Positions 44,919 to 54,029 of a DNA stretch of 64,000 nucleotides are shown one piece after another; the stretch's first letter is position 1; every line of letters starts with the position of its first letter. Origin of the DNA: Massilia sp. Root335 (GTDB lineage: Bacteria; Pseudomonadota; Gammaproteobacteria; Burkholderiales; Burkholderiaceae_D); contig NZ_LMCY01000044.1 of the NCBI RefSeq assembly GCF_001425685.1, positions 124,763 through 188,762 of the forward strand. Reading direction: 5' to 3'. A program made the translations under genes and the position numbers. A model generated the notes under the pieces. It saw only the letters and a list, made by a program, of their open reading frames with translations, was not told the origin of the DNA and searched no databases.

Positions 44919-45323
44919 TCAGGCCTTCAGGTCGGAAGTCAGCCGTAACAGCTGATCGTATGGCTCGGACCGCAACCACGATCGCAACTGATCAAGATGC
45001 TCGCTGCCGGCGACGCCGATGAAGATACGGCGGGGACGCCGGCGGAGCAGGCGATTCAATGTTACACGCAAAACCAGATTGCCGGTGCAGCACAAGCAAC
45101 CGGGCGCGATCCGCGCAAGGCTTTGGTCCGGAGCGAGATCATCGAGGGGAGACACGCCGGACGCGAGGCCTTCGAGAATGATGGCCTGCGCGCCTTCGTC
45201 ATGCATATCGGAAAGGTGAGCGGCGATCGCCGCTTCGCGCGCCCGGGCGCTCAGGCCCGTGACGAGGGTGACGACGACACGCGCATCATCCGCGGCCGTC
45301 GCACCGGCGGGATCACTGGGCAC
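44919..45323 (-). CDS. Short CobW-like protein with degenerate P-loop
   Basis: This 134-residue product looks like the N-terminal half of a CobW/COG0523 metal-chaperone GTPase. Positions 16-36 align with the Walker A strand, but VTGLSARAREAAI lacks the GKT/S core, so GTP binding is unlikely. The metal motif is kept as GCLCC (C76, C78, C79), followed by a stretch resembling the switch region (RRIFIGVAGSEHLDQLRSWL). The start is GTG at 45323, overlapping the NtrX-like gene by 11 bases, so it is translationally coupled as the last gene of that operon. The function is unknown; a metal or redox sensing partner is one possibility. Confidence 0.7.
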   Translation of the reverse strand: MPSDPAGATAADDARVVVTLVTGLSARAREAAIAAHLSDMHDEGAQAIILEGLASGVSPLDDLAPDQSLARIAPGCLCCTGNLVLRVTLNRLLRRRPRRIFIGVAGSEHLDQLRSWLRSEPYDQLLRLTSDLKA

Positions 45324-46065
45324 TCTTCTTGCCCAGCTTGCCCGGTTCGACCCCGAGCTGCTTGAGCTTGCGGTACAGGTGGGTACGTTCCAGTCCCGTC
45401 TTTTCGGCCACGCGCGTCATCGAGCCGCCTTCGCGGCCCAGGTGGTGCTCGAAGTACATACGCTCGAAGGCGTCGCGCGCTTCGCGCAGCGGCAGGTCGA
45501 ACGACAGCGTATAGCCGTGAGCGTGCGCCTCGCCATTGCTGACGGGGCGGGCCATGCCCATCGACGCGCCCATCGCCCCGCCCTGCGGCTGCGGCGCGTA
45601 CATCGGTTGCACCGCGGCGCTCGGTTCCGGCAGGGGGGACGAGACCGATGCGGCGGAGGCCATCGGACGCGGCGCGATGGCCGGCGCGCGCGCCACTTCC
45701 TGGCCGCGCTGCAGGCCCTGCTGCACGGCTTTCAGCAGCTTTTGCAGGGCGATCGGTTTTTCCAGGAAGTTCAGGGCGCCGATGCGGGTCGCTTCCACGG
45801 CGGTGTCGATCGTGGCGTGGCCGGACATCATGATGACCGGCATCGTCAACAGGCCGTCGCGCTGCCATTCCTTGAGCAGCGTGACGCCGTCGGTATCGGG
45901 CATCCAGATGTCGAGCAGCACCAGGTCGGGGGCGCCCTGCTGGCGCGCCTGGCGGGCCTGCTGGGCGTTTTCCGCCAGCTGGACCGCGTGTCCCTCGTCG
46001 CCAAGGATTTCCGAGAGCAGCTCGCGGATGCCCATTTCATCGTCAACTACGAGTATGTTCGCCAT
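45313..46065 (-). CDS. NtrX-like response regulator lacking the AAA+ domain
   Basis: This 250-residue regulator has an N-terminal receiver domain (phosphoacceptor D52 in VLLDIWMPD, acidic pocket VVDDE, Lys in EKPIALQKL). A linker of about 75 residues rich in Pro, Ala, Gln and Met follows, then a C-terminal Fis-type helix-turn-helix (MTRVAEKTGLERTHLYRKLK). Classical NtrX has a sigma-54-activating AAA+ domain of about 240 residues between these parts; it is absent here, so the protein cannot activate sigma-54 in the usual way. It lies directly after the NtrY-like kinase gene (92 bases), its evident partner. Confidence 0.9.
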   Translation of the reverse strand: MANILVVDDEMGIRELLSEILGDEGHAVQLAENAQQARQARQQGAPDLVLLDIWMPDTDGVTLLKEWQRDGLLTMPVIMMSGHATIDTAVEATRIGALNFLEKPIALQKLLKAVQQGLQRGQEVARAPAIAPRPMASAASVSSPLPEPSAAVQPMYAPQPQGGAMGASMGMARPVSNGEAHAHGYTLSFDLPLREARDAFERMYFEHHLGREGGSMTRVAEKTGLERTHLYRKLKQLGVEPGKLGKKSAQ

Positions 46066-46157
46066 CTTGTTATGCCTTTTTTGATCTGACTCTCTCCATG
46101 GAGACGCCGGCCAACCGCTGCCGGGCCCCCTTATACAGCCAAGATTCTATGCGCGAT

Positions 46158-48446
46158 TCACGCTTCGGCCAAGTTCGCCTCTGGCGCTAACTTTAACAGC
46201 AAAATCGATACCGAAGCGCCACTTCCGTCGGCGCGGTTGGCGATGTCGATCCGGCCGCCGTGTTCGTCGATGATCTTCTTGACCATCGGCAGGCCCAGGC
46301 CGGTGCCGCGCGCTTTCGACGTGACGTACGGTTCGAACGCGCGCGACAGGATCTTCGGCGCGAATCCGGGGCCGTTGTCGACGATCGCCAGGCGCACCGC
46401 GGTGCCCGTCCCGCCGTCGGCGCCGACGTAGTGGATGGCCTCCGTGACGATGTCGATGCGCGGCGGGTCGTCGTGCGTGGTGCGGTCGGCCAGCGCGTCC
46501 TGCGCGTTCTGCAGCAGGTTGTGGATCACCTGGCGCAGCTGGGTCGTGTCGCCCATCACCCGCGGCAGGCCCGGCTGCAGGGACGGATGGATCACGTCCG
46601 AGCCGTCCTCGGATAAATACAGGTTCAGGATTTCTTCGATCAGGTCGTTCAGGTCCAGCGCCGACAGCACGGCCGGGGGCGTGCGCGCATAGTCGCGGAA
46701 ATCGTCGACCATGCGCTTCATCGCGGACACCTGGCTGACGATGGTGTCGGTGGCCTTGTTGAGGAGCGCGGCGGCGTCCGCATCGACGCGGTCGATCAGC
46801 TTCATCTGCAGGCGTTCGGCCGACAGCTGGATCGGCGTGAGCGGGTTCTTGATCTCGTGCGCGAGGCGGCGCGCCACCTCGCCCCAGGCCACCGAGCGCT
46901 GGGCCGAAATCACGTCGGAGATGTCGTCGAACACGACGATGAAGCCGCTGCCCGCCCCCACCGGCAGGCGCGAGCCGCGCGCCAGCAGCGTGATGTCGTG
47001 GTCGTCGTCGGTGCCGGGACGGCGCGGGATCTCGATCTGCTGCTGCCAGTGCGCGCGCCCTTTCCCGCGGCCCGCGGCGGACTGCGCGCTCTGCGCCGAG
47101 AAGGCCCGCGTGACGGCGCCGGCGAAGACTTCCAGCCCGTCGATCTGGTCCAGCGGGCGGCCCGCCAGCGAGGCCACGTCGACCTGCAGGATGCGGTGCA
47201 CGGCATCGTTGGAGTTGACGACGACGCCGTCGCCGTTCATCACGATCACGCCCGCCGACATATTGGCCAGCACGGATTCCAGGTGGACCTTGGCGCTTTC
47301 CAGCGCGGCGCGGTTGCGCTCGACGGCGGAGCGGGCCTCGAACAGCTGGCCCGTCATCGCGTTGAACGATTGCGTGAGCGTGCCCAGTTCGTCGTTCGTC
47401 TCGACGATCGGGCGCGGCGACAGGTCGCCCTCGGCCACGGCGCGCGTGCCCTCGGCCAGCACGAGCAGCGGCTGGGCCAGGTTGCCGGCGATGAGGAATG
47501 CGGCGCCGATGGCCGAGAAGATCGCCAGCAGCAGGGTCAGCGTGAGCGTGCCGATGTACATCTTGCGCAAGCCCGTGCGCGCGGCGTAGCGCTCCTGGTA
47601 TTCGCGATACGCGGTGGACAGGACGGCGGCGTTGGACGCCAGGTTGACGGGCACGCCTTGCGTCAATTGCAGGTAGTGCGGCGCCATGCCGGGCGGCTCG
47701 GGCACGGCCACCACCACGCGCAGGCGCAGGCCGGTGGCGGCGTCGAGGCCGCTGGGCGGCTCGCCGCGCGCCTCGCGGAAGTCGTCGTCGATGCCGCCTT
47801 CCGCACGCGCGTAACCGCCCGGCATCGCGGCCTGCTTGAGCATCTGCGGGGTGGGCAGGTCGGCGGCCAGCACGGCGCGGCGGTCCTCGGTGGCGCCGGC
47901 CACGAGCCTGCCGGCGGCATCGATCAGGAGCGCGCTGCGCATCCCGTTGCCCTCGTCGAGCGCACGCACGAGGATGGCCTGCGCATCGCGCTCGCCCTGC
48001 CCGGCCAGCGTGGCGGCCACGGTGCCGGCGTTGACGCCCAGGTTGACCAGGGCTTCGTCGAGGGCGGCGCGCGACAGGTTCAGGCCCGAGTCGAGCGCGG
48101 CCTCGATCTTGACGTCGAACCACGACTCGATCGAGTGCGAGACGAACTGCACCGAGACCATGAAGACGACGAGCCCGGGCAGGATGCCGATGCCGCCGAA
48201 CAGGACCATCAGGCGGAGCATCAGGCGCGAACCGAACTTGCCGGCCTTGTAGCGCGAATACAGGCGCCAGAACGCGACCAGCACGAGGATGAACAGCGCG
48301 CCGGCCACGCCGAGGATCAGGCCCAGCAGCCAGGTGAAGTCATGGGCGAAGAAGCCCGTGTTGCTGGACGCGGAAGCGAGCAGGAACAGCAGGATCGAGG
48401 CGATCGCGCTGCCGATCACCAGGCCGTAGCGCAGGGCCTTGATCAC
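46158..48446 (-). CDS. NtrY-like sensor histidine kinase
   Basis: This is a 762-residue membrane kinase. Two or three N-terminal helices lie within about residues 10-105. A periplasmic sensor region spans about 105-285 and a further helix (about 290-315) precedes HAMP. A PAS domain covers about 375-490. The dimerisation/phosphoacceptor domain has H530 in LAHEIKNPLTP. The ATPase domain has the N, G1 and G2 boxes (NLLQNAQDAL, VDNGPGF, GTGLGLPMVKK). It starts at GTG 48446, three bases after the DUF4390 stop. The NtrY/NtrX pair senses nitrogen or redox state in other proteobacteria; the signal here is unknown. Confidence 0.92.
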   Translation of the reverse strand: MIKALRYGLVIGSAIASILLFLLASASSNTGFFAHDFTWLLGLILGVAGALFILVLVAFWRLYSRYKAGKFGSRLMLRLMVLFGGIGILPGLVVFMVSVQFVSHSIESWFDVKIEAALDSGLNLSRAALDEALVNLGVNAGTVAATLAGQGERDAQAILVRALDEGNGMRSALLIDAAGRLVAGATEDRRAVLAADLPTPQMLKQAAMPGGYARAEGGIDDDFREARGEPPSGLDAATGLRLRVVVAVPEPPGMAPHYLQLTQGVPVNLASNAAVLSTAYREYQERYAARTGLRKMYIGTLTLTLLLAIFSAIGAAFLIAGNLAQPLLVLAEGTRAVAEGDLSPRPIVETNDELGTLTQSFNAMTGQLFEARSAVERNRAALESAKVHLESVLANMSAGVIVMNGDGVVVNSNDAVHRILQVDVASLAGRPLDQIDGLEVFAGAVTRAFSAQSAQSAAGRGKGRAHWQQQIEIPRRPGTDDDHDITLLARGSRLPVGAGSGFIVVFDDISDVISAQRSVAWGEVARRLAHEIKNPLTPIQLSAERLQMKLIDRVDADAAALLNKATDTIVSQVSAMKRMVDDFRDYARTPPAVLSALDLNDLIEEILNLYLSEDGSDVIHPSLQPGLPRVMGDTTQLRQVIHNLLQNAQDALADRTTHDDPPRIDIVTEAIHYVGADGGTGTAVRLAIVDNGPGFAPKILSRAFEPYVTSKARGTGLGLPMVKKIIDEHGGRIDIANRADGSGASVSILLLKLAPEANLAEA

Positions 48447-48449
48447 GGC

Positions 48450-49013
48450 TTACTCCGCACGGTAGGTGAACGTCTTCTTGTGCGAGGCCAGGCGCCAGTC
48501 GGAATTGTTGAAGGCGTCGATCTGAAGCGGCTTCAACAGGAATTCGCGGTCCATGAACATGCGCAGCGTGACGTTGTAGACCTCGCCCGGCTTGAGTGCG
48601 CCCTTGGGGGCGATCAGCCAGCGGGCCGGGAGGCGGATCGCCCGCAGCGCGTCGTCGAGGGTATCGAAATTCTGCTGGATGCTGCCGGGGGCGGAGACGT
48701 GATAGACCCGCAGCAGCACGTCGTAGTTCAGCTTGATCGTGCGGCGCGAGGACACGGCATGGTCGTCGGTCCACCACCAGCGCGGCCGGGTGAGCTCGAT
48801 CTCGGTGGTGAACGACAGCGCCACGCCGTGCTCGATGGCCTGCTCGAGGCCGGGCGTCAGGTCGAACGAATAGGCGGCCGACAGGCGGTAGCCGTCGTCG
48901 GAAGCCTCGATACTGGCGCGGGTGATTTCGATCCCTTCGGCCGCCTGCGCAGTCGCGCATGTCAATGCCAGAAACAGCTGGCAGGCGAGGAGGAGGAAAA
49001 ATCGTACAGTCAC
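48450..49013 (-). CDS. DUF4390 exported protein
   Basis: This 187-residue protein has a signal peptide (cleavage near AQA, residue 24) and matches DUF4390, a family of unknown function consistently located between rsmB and the NtrY-like kinase in betaproteobacteria. Conserved segments are GIEITRASIEASDDGYRLS, LTRPRWWWTDD and the C-terminal WRLASHKKTFTYRAE. The gene begins with GTG at 49013, 37 bases after rsmB, and stops three bases before the kinase gene. An exported protein coupled to a kinase with a periplasmic domain could be its ligand-binding partner, but this is only inference. Confidence 0.88.
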   Translation of the reverse strand: MTVRFFLLLACQLFLALTCATAQAAEGIEITRASIEASDDGYRLSAAYSFDLTPGLEQAIEHGVALSFTTEIELTRPRWWWTDDHAVSSRRTIKLNYDVLLRVYHVSAPGSIQQNFDTLDDALRAIRLPARWLIAPKGALKPGEVYNVTLRMFMDREFLLKPLQIDAFNNSDWRLASHKKTFTYRAE

Positions 49014-49050
49014 TAGGGGCCAGAGCCTTAAAAAGCGTTGTCGGGGTTAC

Positions 49051-50721
49051 TCACGCTCCGGCCTTGTGGAACAGGGCGTAGAACAGACCGTCATGATCCT
49101 GCCCGGCGCCACTTCGAGGAAGCAGTTGGCCCGGCGCATCGAGACGGACCGCATCGTGGCGCGCCGCGAAGGCGGCGGCCTGCGCTTCCGATTCCTGCGG
49201 CCAGAGCGAACATGTCACGAACAGCAATTTACCATCGGGCCGCAGCATCTGCCAAAGATTGTCGAGTATTTTGGTGGAAAGTGTTGCAAGTTGGTGGGTG
49301 TCACTCTTGCGGCGCAACCAGCGGATATCCGGGTGGCGGCGCACGATGCCGGAGGCCGTGCACGGCACGTCGGCGAGGATGCGATCGTACAGGCCGCCGT
49401 CCCACCAATCCGTGGCTTCGGCCGCGCCCGCCTTGACGGTCGCATGCAGGCCGAGGCGCTGCAGGTTCTGGTCGACGCGGACGAGGCGGCGCGCGTCGAC
49501 ATCCAGCGCCGTCAGGTCGACGTCGGCCGTTTCCAGGATGTGGCCGCTCTTGCCGCCGGGGGCCGCGCACGCGTCCAGCACGCGCATGCCGTCACGCACG
49601 TCGAGCAGCGGCGCGGCCAGCTGGGCGCCCGCATCCTGCACCGAGACGAGGCCGTCGGCAAAGCCGGGGATCTGCGTCACGCCCACCGCCTGCGCCAGGC
49701 GCACGGCGCTCGGCCCGACCTGCTCCGCGTCCATGCCGGCCGCGGCCAGCAGCTTCAGGTACGTGTCGACGTCGGTCTTGCGGCGATTCACGCGCAGGGT
49801 CAGCGGCGGCTGGCGGTTGCCGGCCATGAGGATCTCCTGCCAGTCGCCCGGATACGCGATGCGCACGGCGTCGATCCACCATTGCGGGTAATTCCACTGC
49901 GCGACGGGCTCGCGCAGGGCGCTGGCCACCACGTCCTCGCGCTCGCGCAGGAAGCGGCGCAGCACGGCGTTCACCATCGCCTTGGCGTGCGCGAAATCCG
50001 GATGCGCGGCGGCCGCGCGGACGGCCTGGTCGACGACCGTGAAGGCGTCGTACGGCGGCTCGGTGCCCGCGGGCGGATCGAGCAGCGCCAGCGCGCACTC
50101 CAGCAGGCCGGCCAGCATCGGCGGCTCGGGCGCCTTGCTCGTCATCAGCCCCAACAGGGTGCCGCTGCGCCCCAGCTGGCGCATGGCGCGGTAGGCGATG
50201 TCCTGCATGGCGCCGCGCGCCTGCGGCGGCGCGTCCCAGGCCTGGAACACGTCGGCCAGCGCCTGCGGCAGCGCCATGCCGGCGCGCACGCGCGCCAGGC
50301 CGCTCGCCGCGCCCAGCAGGGCGAACGCAAGGGAATCGTCGCGCAGGTCGGGCCGGTAATCGAGCTGGGCATGGACCTTGACCTCGTGGCTGTGGCGCAG
50401 GCGCGGGCCCGGCTCTTCCTGCGGACGCGGCGGCGCAACGGCGACATCGCGCGGCGCCGGTTCGACGCGCGGCGGGCGATTCTCCACAGCGCGCGGCGGC
50501 GCACCGCCAGGGCCGCGCGGCGCGCTGTCGCGCGCGCCTTCGCGCCGCTGGTCGCGGCCCGGATCGCGTCCGCCGGTCGCGGCGGGGCCGGCCTTGGGGC
50601 TGCGCGGACCGGTCCCTTTCCCCGCCTGCGGGCCACCCGGCCGGACCGGACCGGCCTTCTTGCCGCCGGTGCGGCCGCCGGCCTTGGGTTTGAGGGTGAG
50701 CGTCGGGCGCTTTTCGGTCAT
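49051..50721 (-). CDS. rsmB: 16S rRNA m5C967 methyltransferase RsmB
   Basis: RsmB methylates C967 of 16S rRNA with SAM. The 556-residue protein has a NusB-like RNA-binding domain (about residues 125-260) and a catalytic domain. The SAM motif is CAAPGGKSG (from C385). The two catalytic cysteines are C454 in DVPCTASG and C504 in TCSLWPQE. The first 110 residues are an unusual Arg/Pro/Gly/Ala-rich, probably disordered extension absent from E. coli RsmB. The stop lies 37 bases before DUF4390, so rsmB-DUF4390-NtrY-NtrX reads as one operon. It is divergent from argS. Confidence 0.93.
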   Translation of the reverse strand: MTEKRPTLTLKPKAGGRTGGKKAGPVRPGGPQAGKGTGPRSPKAGPAATGGRDPGRDQRREGARDSAPRGPGGAPPRAVENRPPRVEPAPRDVAVAPPRPQEEPGPRLRHSHEVKVHAQLDYRPDLRDDSLAFALLGAASGLARVRAGMALPQALADVFQAWDAPPQARGAMQDIAYRAMRQLGRSGTLLGLMTSKAPEPPMLAGLLECALALLDPPAGTEPPYDAFTVVDQAVRAAAAHPDFAHAKAMVNAVLRRFLREREDVVASALREPVAQWNYPQWWIDAVRIAYPGDWQEILMAGNRQPPLTLRVNRRKTDVDTYLKLLAAAGMDAEQVGPSAVRLAQAVGVTQIPGFADGLVSVQDAGAQLAAPLLDVRDGMRVLDACAAPGGKSGHILETADVDLTALDVDARRLVRVDQNLQRLGLHATVKAGAAEATDWWDGGLYDRILADVPCTASGIVRRHPDIRWLRRKSDTHQLATLSTKILDNLWQMLRPDGKLLFVTCSLWPQESEAQAAAFAARHDAVRLDAPGQLLPRSGAGQDHDGLFYALFHKAGA

Positions 50722-50811
50722 GGCAATCGATCAATGCATAAAGACGCACATTGTAACGGTTACGCGTTGCGCAGGCTTAAGCGAGGCTTGCGCCGGCGCC
50801 CTTGGGTGGTA

Positions 50812-50838
50812 TTGCGCGTTGCGTCAAACCAGTATAAT
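50812..50838 (+). promoter_or_regulatory. Probable promoter for argS
   Basis: A perfect TATAAT (50833-50838) has TTGCGC (50812-50817) 15 bases upstream. It lies 68 bases before the argS ATG in the 184-base divergent rsmB/argS region. Confidence 0.45.
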
Positions 50839-50905
50839 GATTGCTTAGCCTGCCCGTGGCCATGCCACCGTGCCGCACCGACCATTATATTTTCGACCAC
50901 AGTTC

Positions 50906-52618
50906 ATGCTCGCCCAACAAAAACAAGAGATCGTCGCCCTGTTCCAGGCCGCGCTGGCCCCCATCGTTGCGGGCAGCGACCTCGCGCCCAACGTCGTTCT
51001 CGAACGCCCGCGCGATCCGTCGCACGGCGACATCGCCTGCAACATCGCCATGCAACTGGCAAAGCCGCTCAAGACCAACCCGCGCGAGCTGGCCACCCGC
51101 CTCGTCGCCGCGCTGCTGGCCGAGCCGAAGGCGGCGGGCCTGATCGAAGCGGCCGACGTGGCCGGCCCCGGTTTCATCAACCTGCGCGTGGCCGCGAGCG
51201 CCAAGCAGTCCGTCGTCGCCACCGTCCTGCGCGAGGGCGACGCGTTCGGCCGCGGCGAGTCCGGCAACGAGCGCCACGTGATCATCGAATTCGTGTCGGC
51301 CAACCCGACCGGCCCCCTGCACGTCGGCCACGGCCGCCAGGCGGCGCTGGGCGACGCGATGTCGGCGCTGTTCGAATCGCAGGGCCACCAGGTCACGCGC
51401 GAGTTCTATTACAACGACGCCGGCGTGCAGATCCTGACCCTGGCCAACTCGGTCCAGGCGCGGGCGCGCGGCCTCAAGCCGGGCGACACCGAATGGCCGG
51501 AGTCGGCCTACAACGGCGACTACATCCAGGACATCGCCGACGACTTCCTCGCCAAAAAGACCGTGTCGGCCAGCGACGGCCAGCCGGCCACCGCCAGCGG
51601 CGACACGAACGACATCGAATCGATCCGCCGCTTCGCCGTCACCTACCTGCGCAACGAGCAGGACCAGGACCTGCAGGCGTTCGGCGTCAAGTTCGACAAT
51701 TACTACCTCGAGTCCTCGCTGTACACGGACGGCAAGGTCGAGGCGGCCGTGCAGGCCCTGGTCGACGCCGGCGTGACCTACGAACAGGACGGCGCGCTGT
51801 GGCTCAAGACGACGGACTACGGCGACGACAAGGACCGCGTGATGCGCAAGTCGGACGGCACGTACACGTACTTCGTGCCGGACGTGGCGTACCACATCCA
51901 GAAGTTCAAGCGCGGCTTCGACCAGGCCATCAACATCCAGGGCAGCGACCACCACGGCACCATCGCCCGCGTGCGCGCCGGCCTGCAGGCGGTGAACATC
52001 GGCATCCCGCGAGGCTATCCCGACTACGTGCTGCACAAGATGGTCACCGTCATGAAGAACGGCGAAGAGGTCAAGATCTCCAAGCGCGCCGGTTCGTACG
52101 TGACCGTGCGCGACCTGATCGAATGGTCGGGCAACGGCGACGTGACCCGCGGCCGCGACGCCGTGCGCTTCTTCCTCATCTCGCGCAAGGCCGACACGGA
52201 GTTCGTGTTCGACGTCGACGTCGCCCTCGCGACCAACGACGAGAACCCCGTCTACTACGTGCAGTACGCCCACGCGCGCATCTGCTCGGCCCTCGCGAAC
52301 TGGGGCGGCGACGTCGCCCGGCTGGCGAACGCCGACCTGTCGCCGCTGACGAATTCGCACGAATCCGGCCTGCTGGCCAAGCTGGCGGACTATCCCGAGA
52401 TGCTGCAGCGCGCGCTCGTCGAGCTGGGCCCGCACCAGGTCGCGTTCTACCTGCGCGACCTGGCCGGCGAACTGCATAGCTATTACTTCGCCCACAAATG
52501 GCTGCTCGACGACGACGAGCCGACGAAGCTTGCGCGCCTCGCGCTGGCGGCCGCCATCCGCCAGGTGCTGCGCAACGGCCTGGCCCTGATCGGCGTCTCG
52601 GCGCCGGAGAAGATGTAA
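50906..52618 (+). CDS. argS: Arginyl-tRNA synthetase
   Basis: ArgRS, 570 residues, charges tRNA-Arg. The N-terminal Add1 domain (about 1-115) precedes the HIGH-type motif HVGHGRQAALGD. The catalytic core includes DVAYHIQKF and the family's degenerate KMSKS (VKISKRAGSYV), and a C-terminal anticodon-binding domain of the DALR type ends with INGLALIGVSAPEKM-like residues. The ATG at 50906 gives the usual MLAQQKQEI start. It is the first gene of the run argS-SPOR-dsbA-SDR-birA-coaX-SPOR. Confidence 0.97.
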   Translation: MLAQQKQEIVALFQAALAPIVAGSDLAPNVVLERPRDPSHGDIACNIAMQLAKPLKTNPRELATRLVAALLAEPKAAGLIEAADVAGPGFINLRVAASAKQSVVATVLREGDAFGRGESGNERHVIIEFVSANPTGPLHVGHGRQAALGDAMSALFESQGHQVTREFYYNDAGVQILTLANSVQARARGLKPGDTEWPESAYNGDYIQDIADDFLAKKTVSASDGQPATASGDTNDIESIRRFAVTYLRNEQDQDLQAFGVKFDNYYLESSLYTDGKVEAAVQALVDAGVTYEQDGALWLKTTDYGDDKDRVMRKSDGTYTYFVPDVAYHIQKFKRGFDQAINIQGSDHHGTIARVRAGLQAVNIGIPRGYPDYVLHKMVTVMKNGEEVKISKRAGSYVTVRDLIEWSGNGDVTRGRDAVRFFLISRKADTEFVFDVDVALATNDENPVYYVQYAHARICSALANWGGDVARLANADLSPLTNSHESGLLAKLADYPEMLQRALVELGPHQVAFYLRDLAGELHSYYFAHKWLLDDDEPTKLARLALAAAIRQVLRNGLALIGVSAPEKM

Positions 52619-52643
52619 GCGTTCCAACCTAGACCCGCACTAC

Positions 52644-53336
52644 ATGACCGCCGTATTCCGTAATCGACAGCTCCAATCCTTCGCGCGCCAGCGGGGCAGC
52701 ACGCTCACTGGCCTCATCATCGGCCTGATCGTCGGCCTGGGTATCGCGGTCGCGGTCGCGCTCACGATCACCAAGGGCGCCTCGCCGTTCACCGACAAGA
52801 CGGTCAAGGCCGGCCGCCCGGCCGATCCGGCGCCGGGCCAGGCCCAGGATCCGAACAAGCCGATGTACGCCAACCGCGACGCCGCGCGCGAGGCGAACAA
52901 GGAGATTTCGGAAAAGGCGGCCGCGCGGGCGAACGGCGGCACCGCCGCCCCCGCCGAGACCAGGCCGGCCGAGCCCGATCCGCTGGGCCAGGCGATCGCC
53001 GCGATGAAGGAGACGGCACCGGCCCGGCCGGAACCGAAACCCGAGACGCGCGTCGCCTCGGCCGCACCGGCCGCCGCCGGCGCCACGGGCGCCACCGGCG
53101 AATATGTGTACTACCTGCAGGCCGGCGCGTTCCGCGGCTTGCCGGACGCCGAAGCGACGCGCGCCAAGCTGGCGTTGCTCGGCTTCGAGGCGACGATCAG
53201 CGACCGCGCGAGCGACAGCGGCGTGCTGCACCGCGTGCGCCTGGGCCCGTACAACCAGGTCGAAACCATGAACAAGGCGCGCGCCAAACTGCTCGACAGC
53301 GGCGTCGTCGTCGACATCGTGCGCAACCAGCGCTGA
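52644..53336 (+). CDS. SPOR domain protein (FtsN-like)
   Basis: This 230-residue inner-membrane protein has a short cytoplasmic N-terminus, one membrane helix (about residues 21-40), a Pro/Ala-rich periplasmic linker and a C-terminal SPOR domain (about 150-228; YYLQAGAFRGLPDAEATRAKL, YNQVETMNKARAKLLDSG). SPOR domains bind denuded septal glycan, so a role in cell division is likely. Topology and size resemble FtsN, but so do other SPOR proteins. It lies 25 bases after argS and 15 before dsbA, a conserved argS-SPOR-dsbA order in betaproteobacteria. Confidence 0.88.
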   Translation: MTAVFRNRQLQSFARQRGSTLTGLIIGLIVGLGIAVAVALTITKGASPFTDKTVKAGRPADPAPGQAQDPNKPMYANRDAAREANKEISEKAAARANGGTAAPAETRPAEPDPLGQAIAAMKETAPARPEPKPETRVASAAPAAAGATGATGEYVYYLQAGAFRGLPDAEATRAKLALLGFEATISDRASDSGVLHRVRLGPYNQVETMNKARAKLLDSGVVVDIVRNQR

Positions 53337-53351
53337 TCCCGGGAGACCCGC

Positions 53352-54029
53352 ATGCGCCTGCCGCGCCGCCTGTTCTGCACCGCCCTCCTCGGCCTCGCGG
53401 CCGGCTTGCATGCCGCGTCGGCGCTGGCCGCCGACCCGCAAGCGGGCGCGCAATACCTCGTGCTCCCCTCGCCGCAGCCGACCGACACCGGTAAAAAAAT
53501 CGAAGTCATCGAGTTCTTCGCCTACTACTGCCCGCACTGCTACGCCTTCGAACCGGCGCTGGAATCATGGGTCAAGAAAGAGGGCGACGACATCGTGTTC
53601 AAGCGCGTGCACGTGCCGCGCGACGCCAGCGTGCTGCCGCAGCAGCGCCTGTTCTACACGCTGGACGCGATGGGCCTCCTGAGCCAGTACCACCAGAAGG
53701 TGTTCGACGCCATGCACCAGCAGCACCTGCGCCTGTCCAGCGACGAGCAGGTGTTCGACTGGGCGGCGCAAAACGGCATCGACCGCGCGAAGTTCATCGA
53801 CACCTACCGCTCCTTCGGCATCCAGGCGAAGCTGCGCCGCGCGGCCGCGATGATGGATGCGTACGGCGTCGACCGCTGGCCGCTCGTCGTCATCGACGGC
53901 CGCTTCGTCACGTCGCCCTCGCACGCGGGCGCGGGCGCGCCCGAGGGCACCACGGAAGCCCAGCAACAGCAGACGGCCTTGCAGGTGATGGACTTCCTCG
54001 TCACGAAAGCGAAAGCGGACAAGCGATGA
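53352..54029 (+). CDS. dsbA: Thiol:disulfide interchange protein DsbA
   Basis: DsbA introduces disulfides into periplasmic proteins. The 225-residue precursor has a signal peptide ending around ALAA (residue 27) and the redox motif C60-P-H-C63 in FFAYYCPHCYAFEP. The cis-Pro region RWPLVVIDGRFV supports an active thioredoxin fold with the inserted helical domain. The stop overlaps the next ATG (ATGA at 54026). Its partner DsbB is not in the window. Confidence 0.95.
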   Translation: MRLPRRLFCTALLGLAAGLHAASALAADPQAGAQYLVLPSPQPTDTGKKIEVIEFFAYYCPHCYAFEPALESWVKKEGDDIVFKRVHVPRDASVLPQQRLFYTLDAMGLLSQYHQKVFDAMHQQHLRLSSDEQVFDWAAQNGIDRAKFIDTYRSFGIQAKLRRAAAMMDAYGVDRWPLVVIDGRFVTSPSHAGAGAPEGTTEAQQQQTALQVMDFLVTKAKADKR

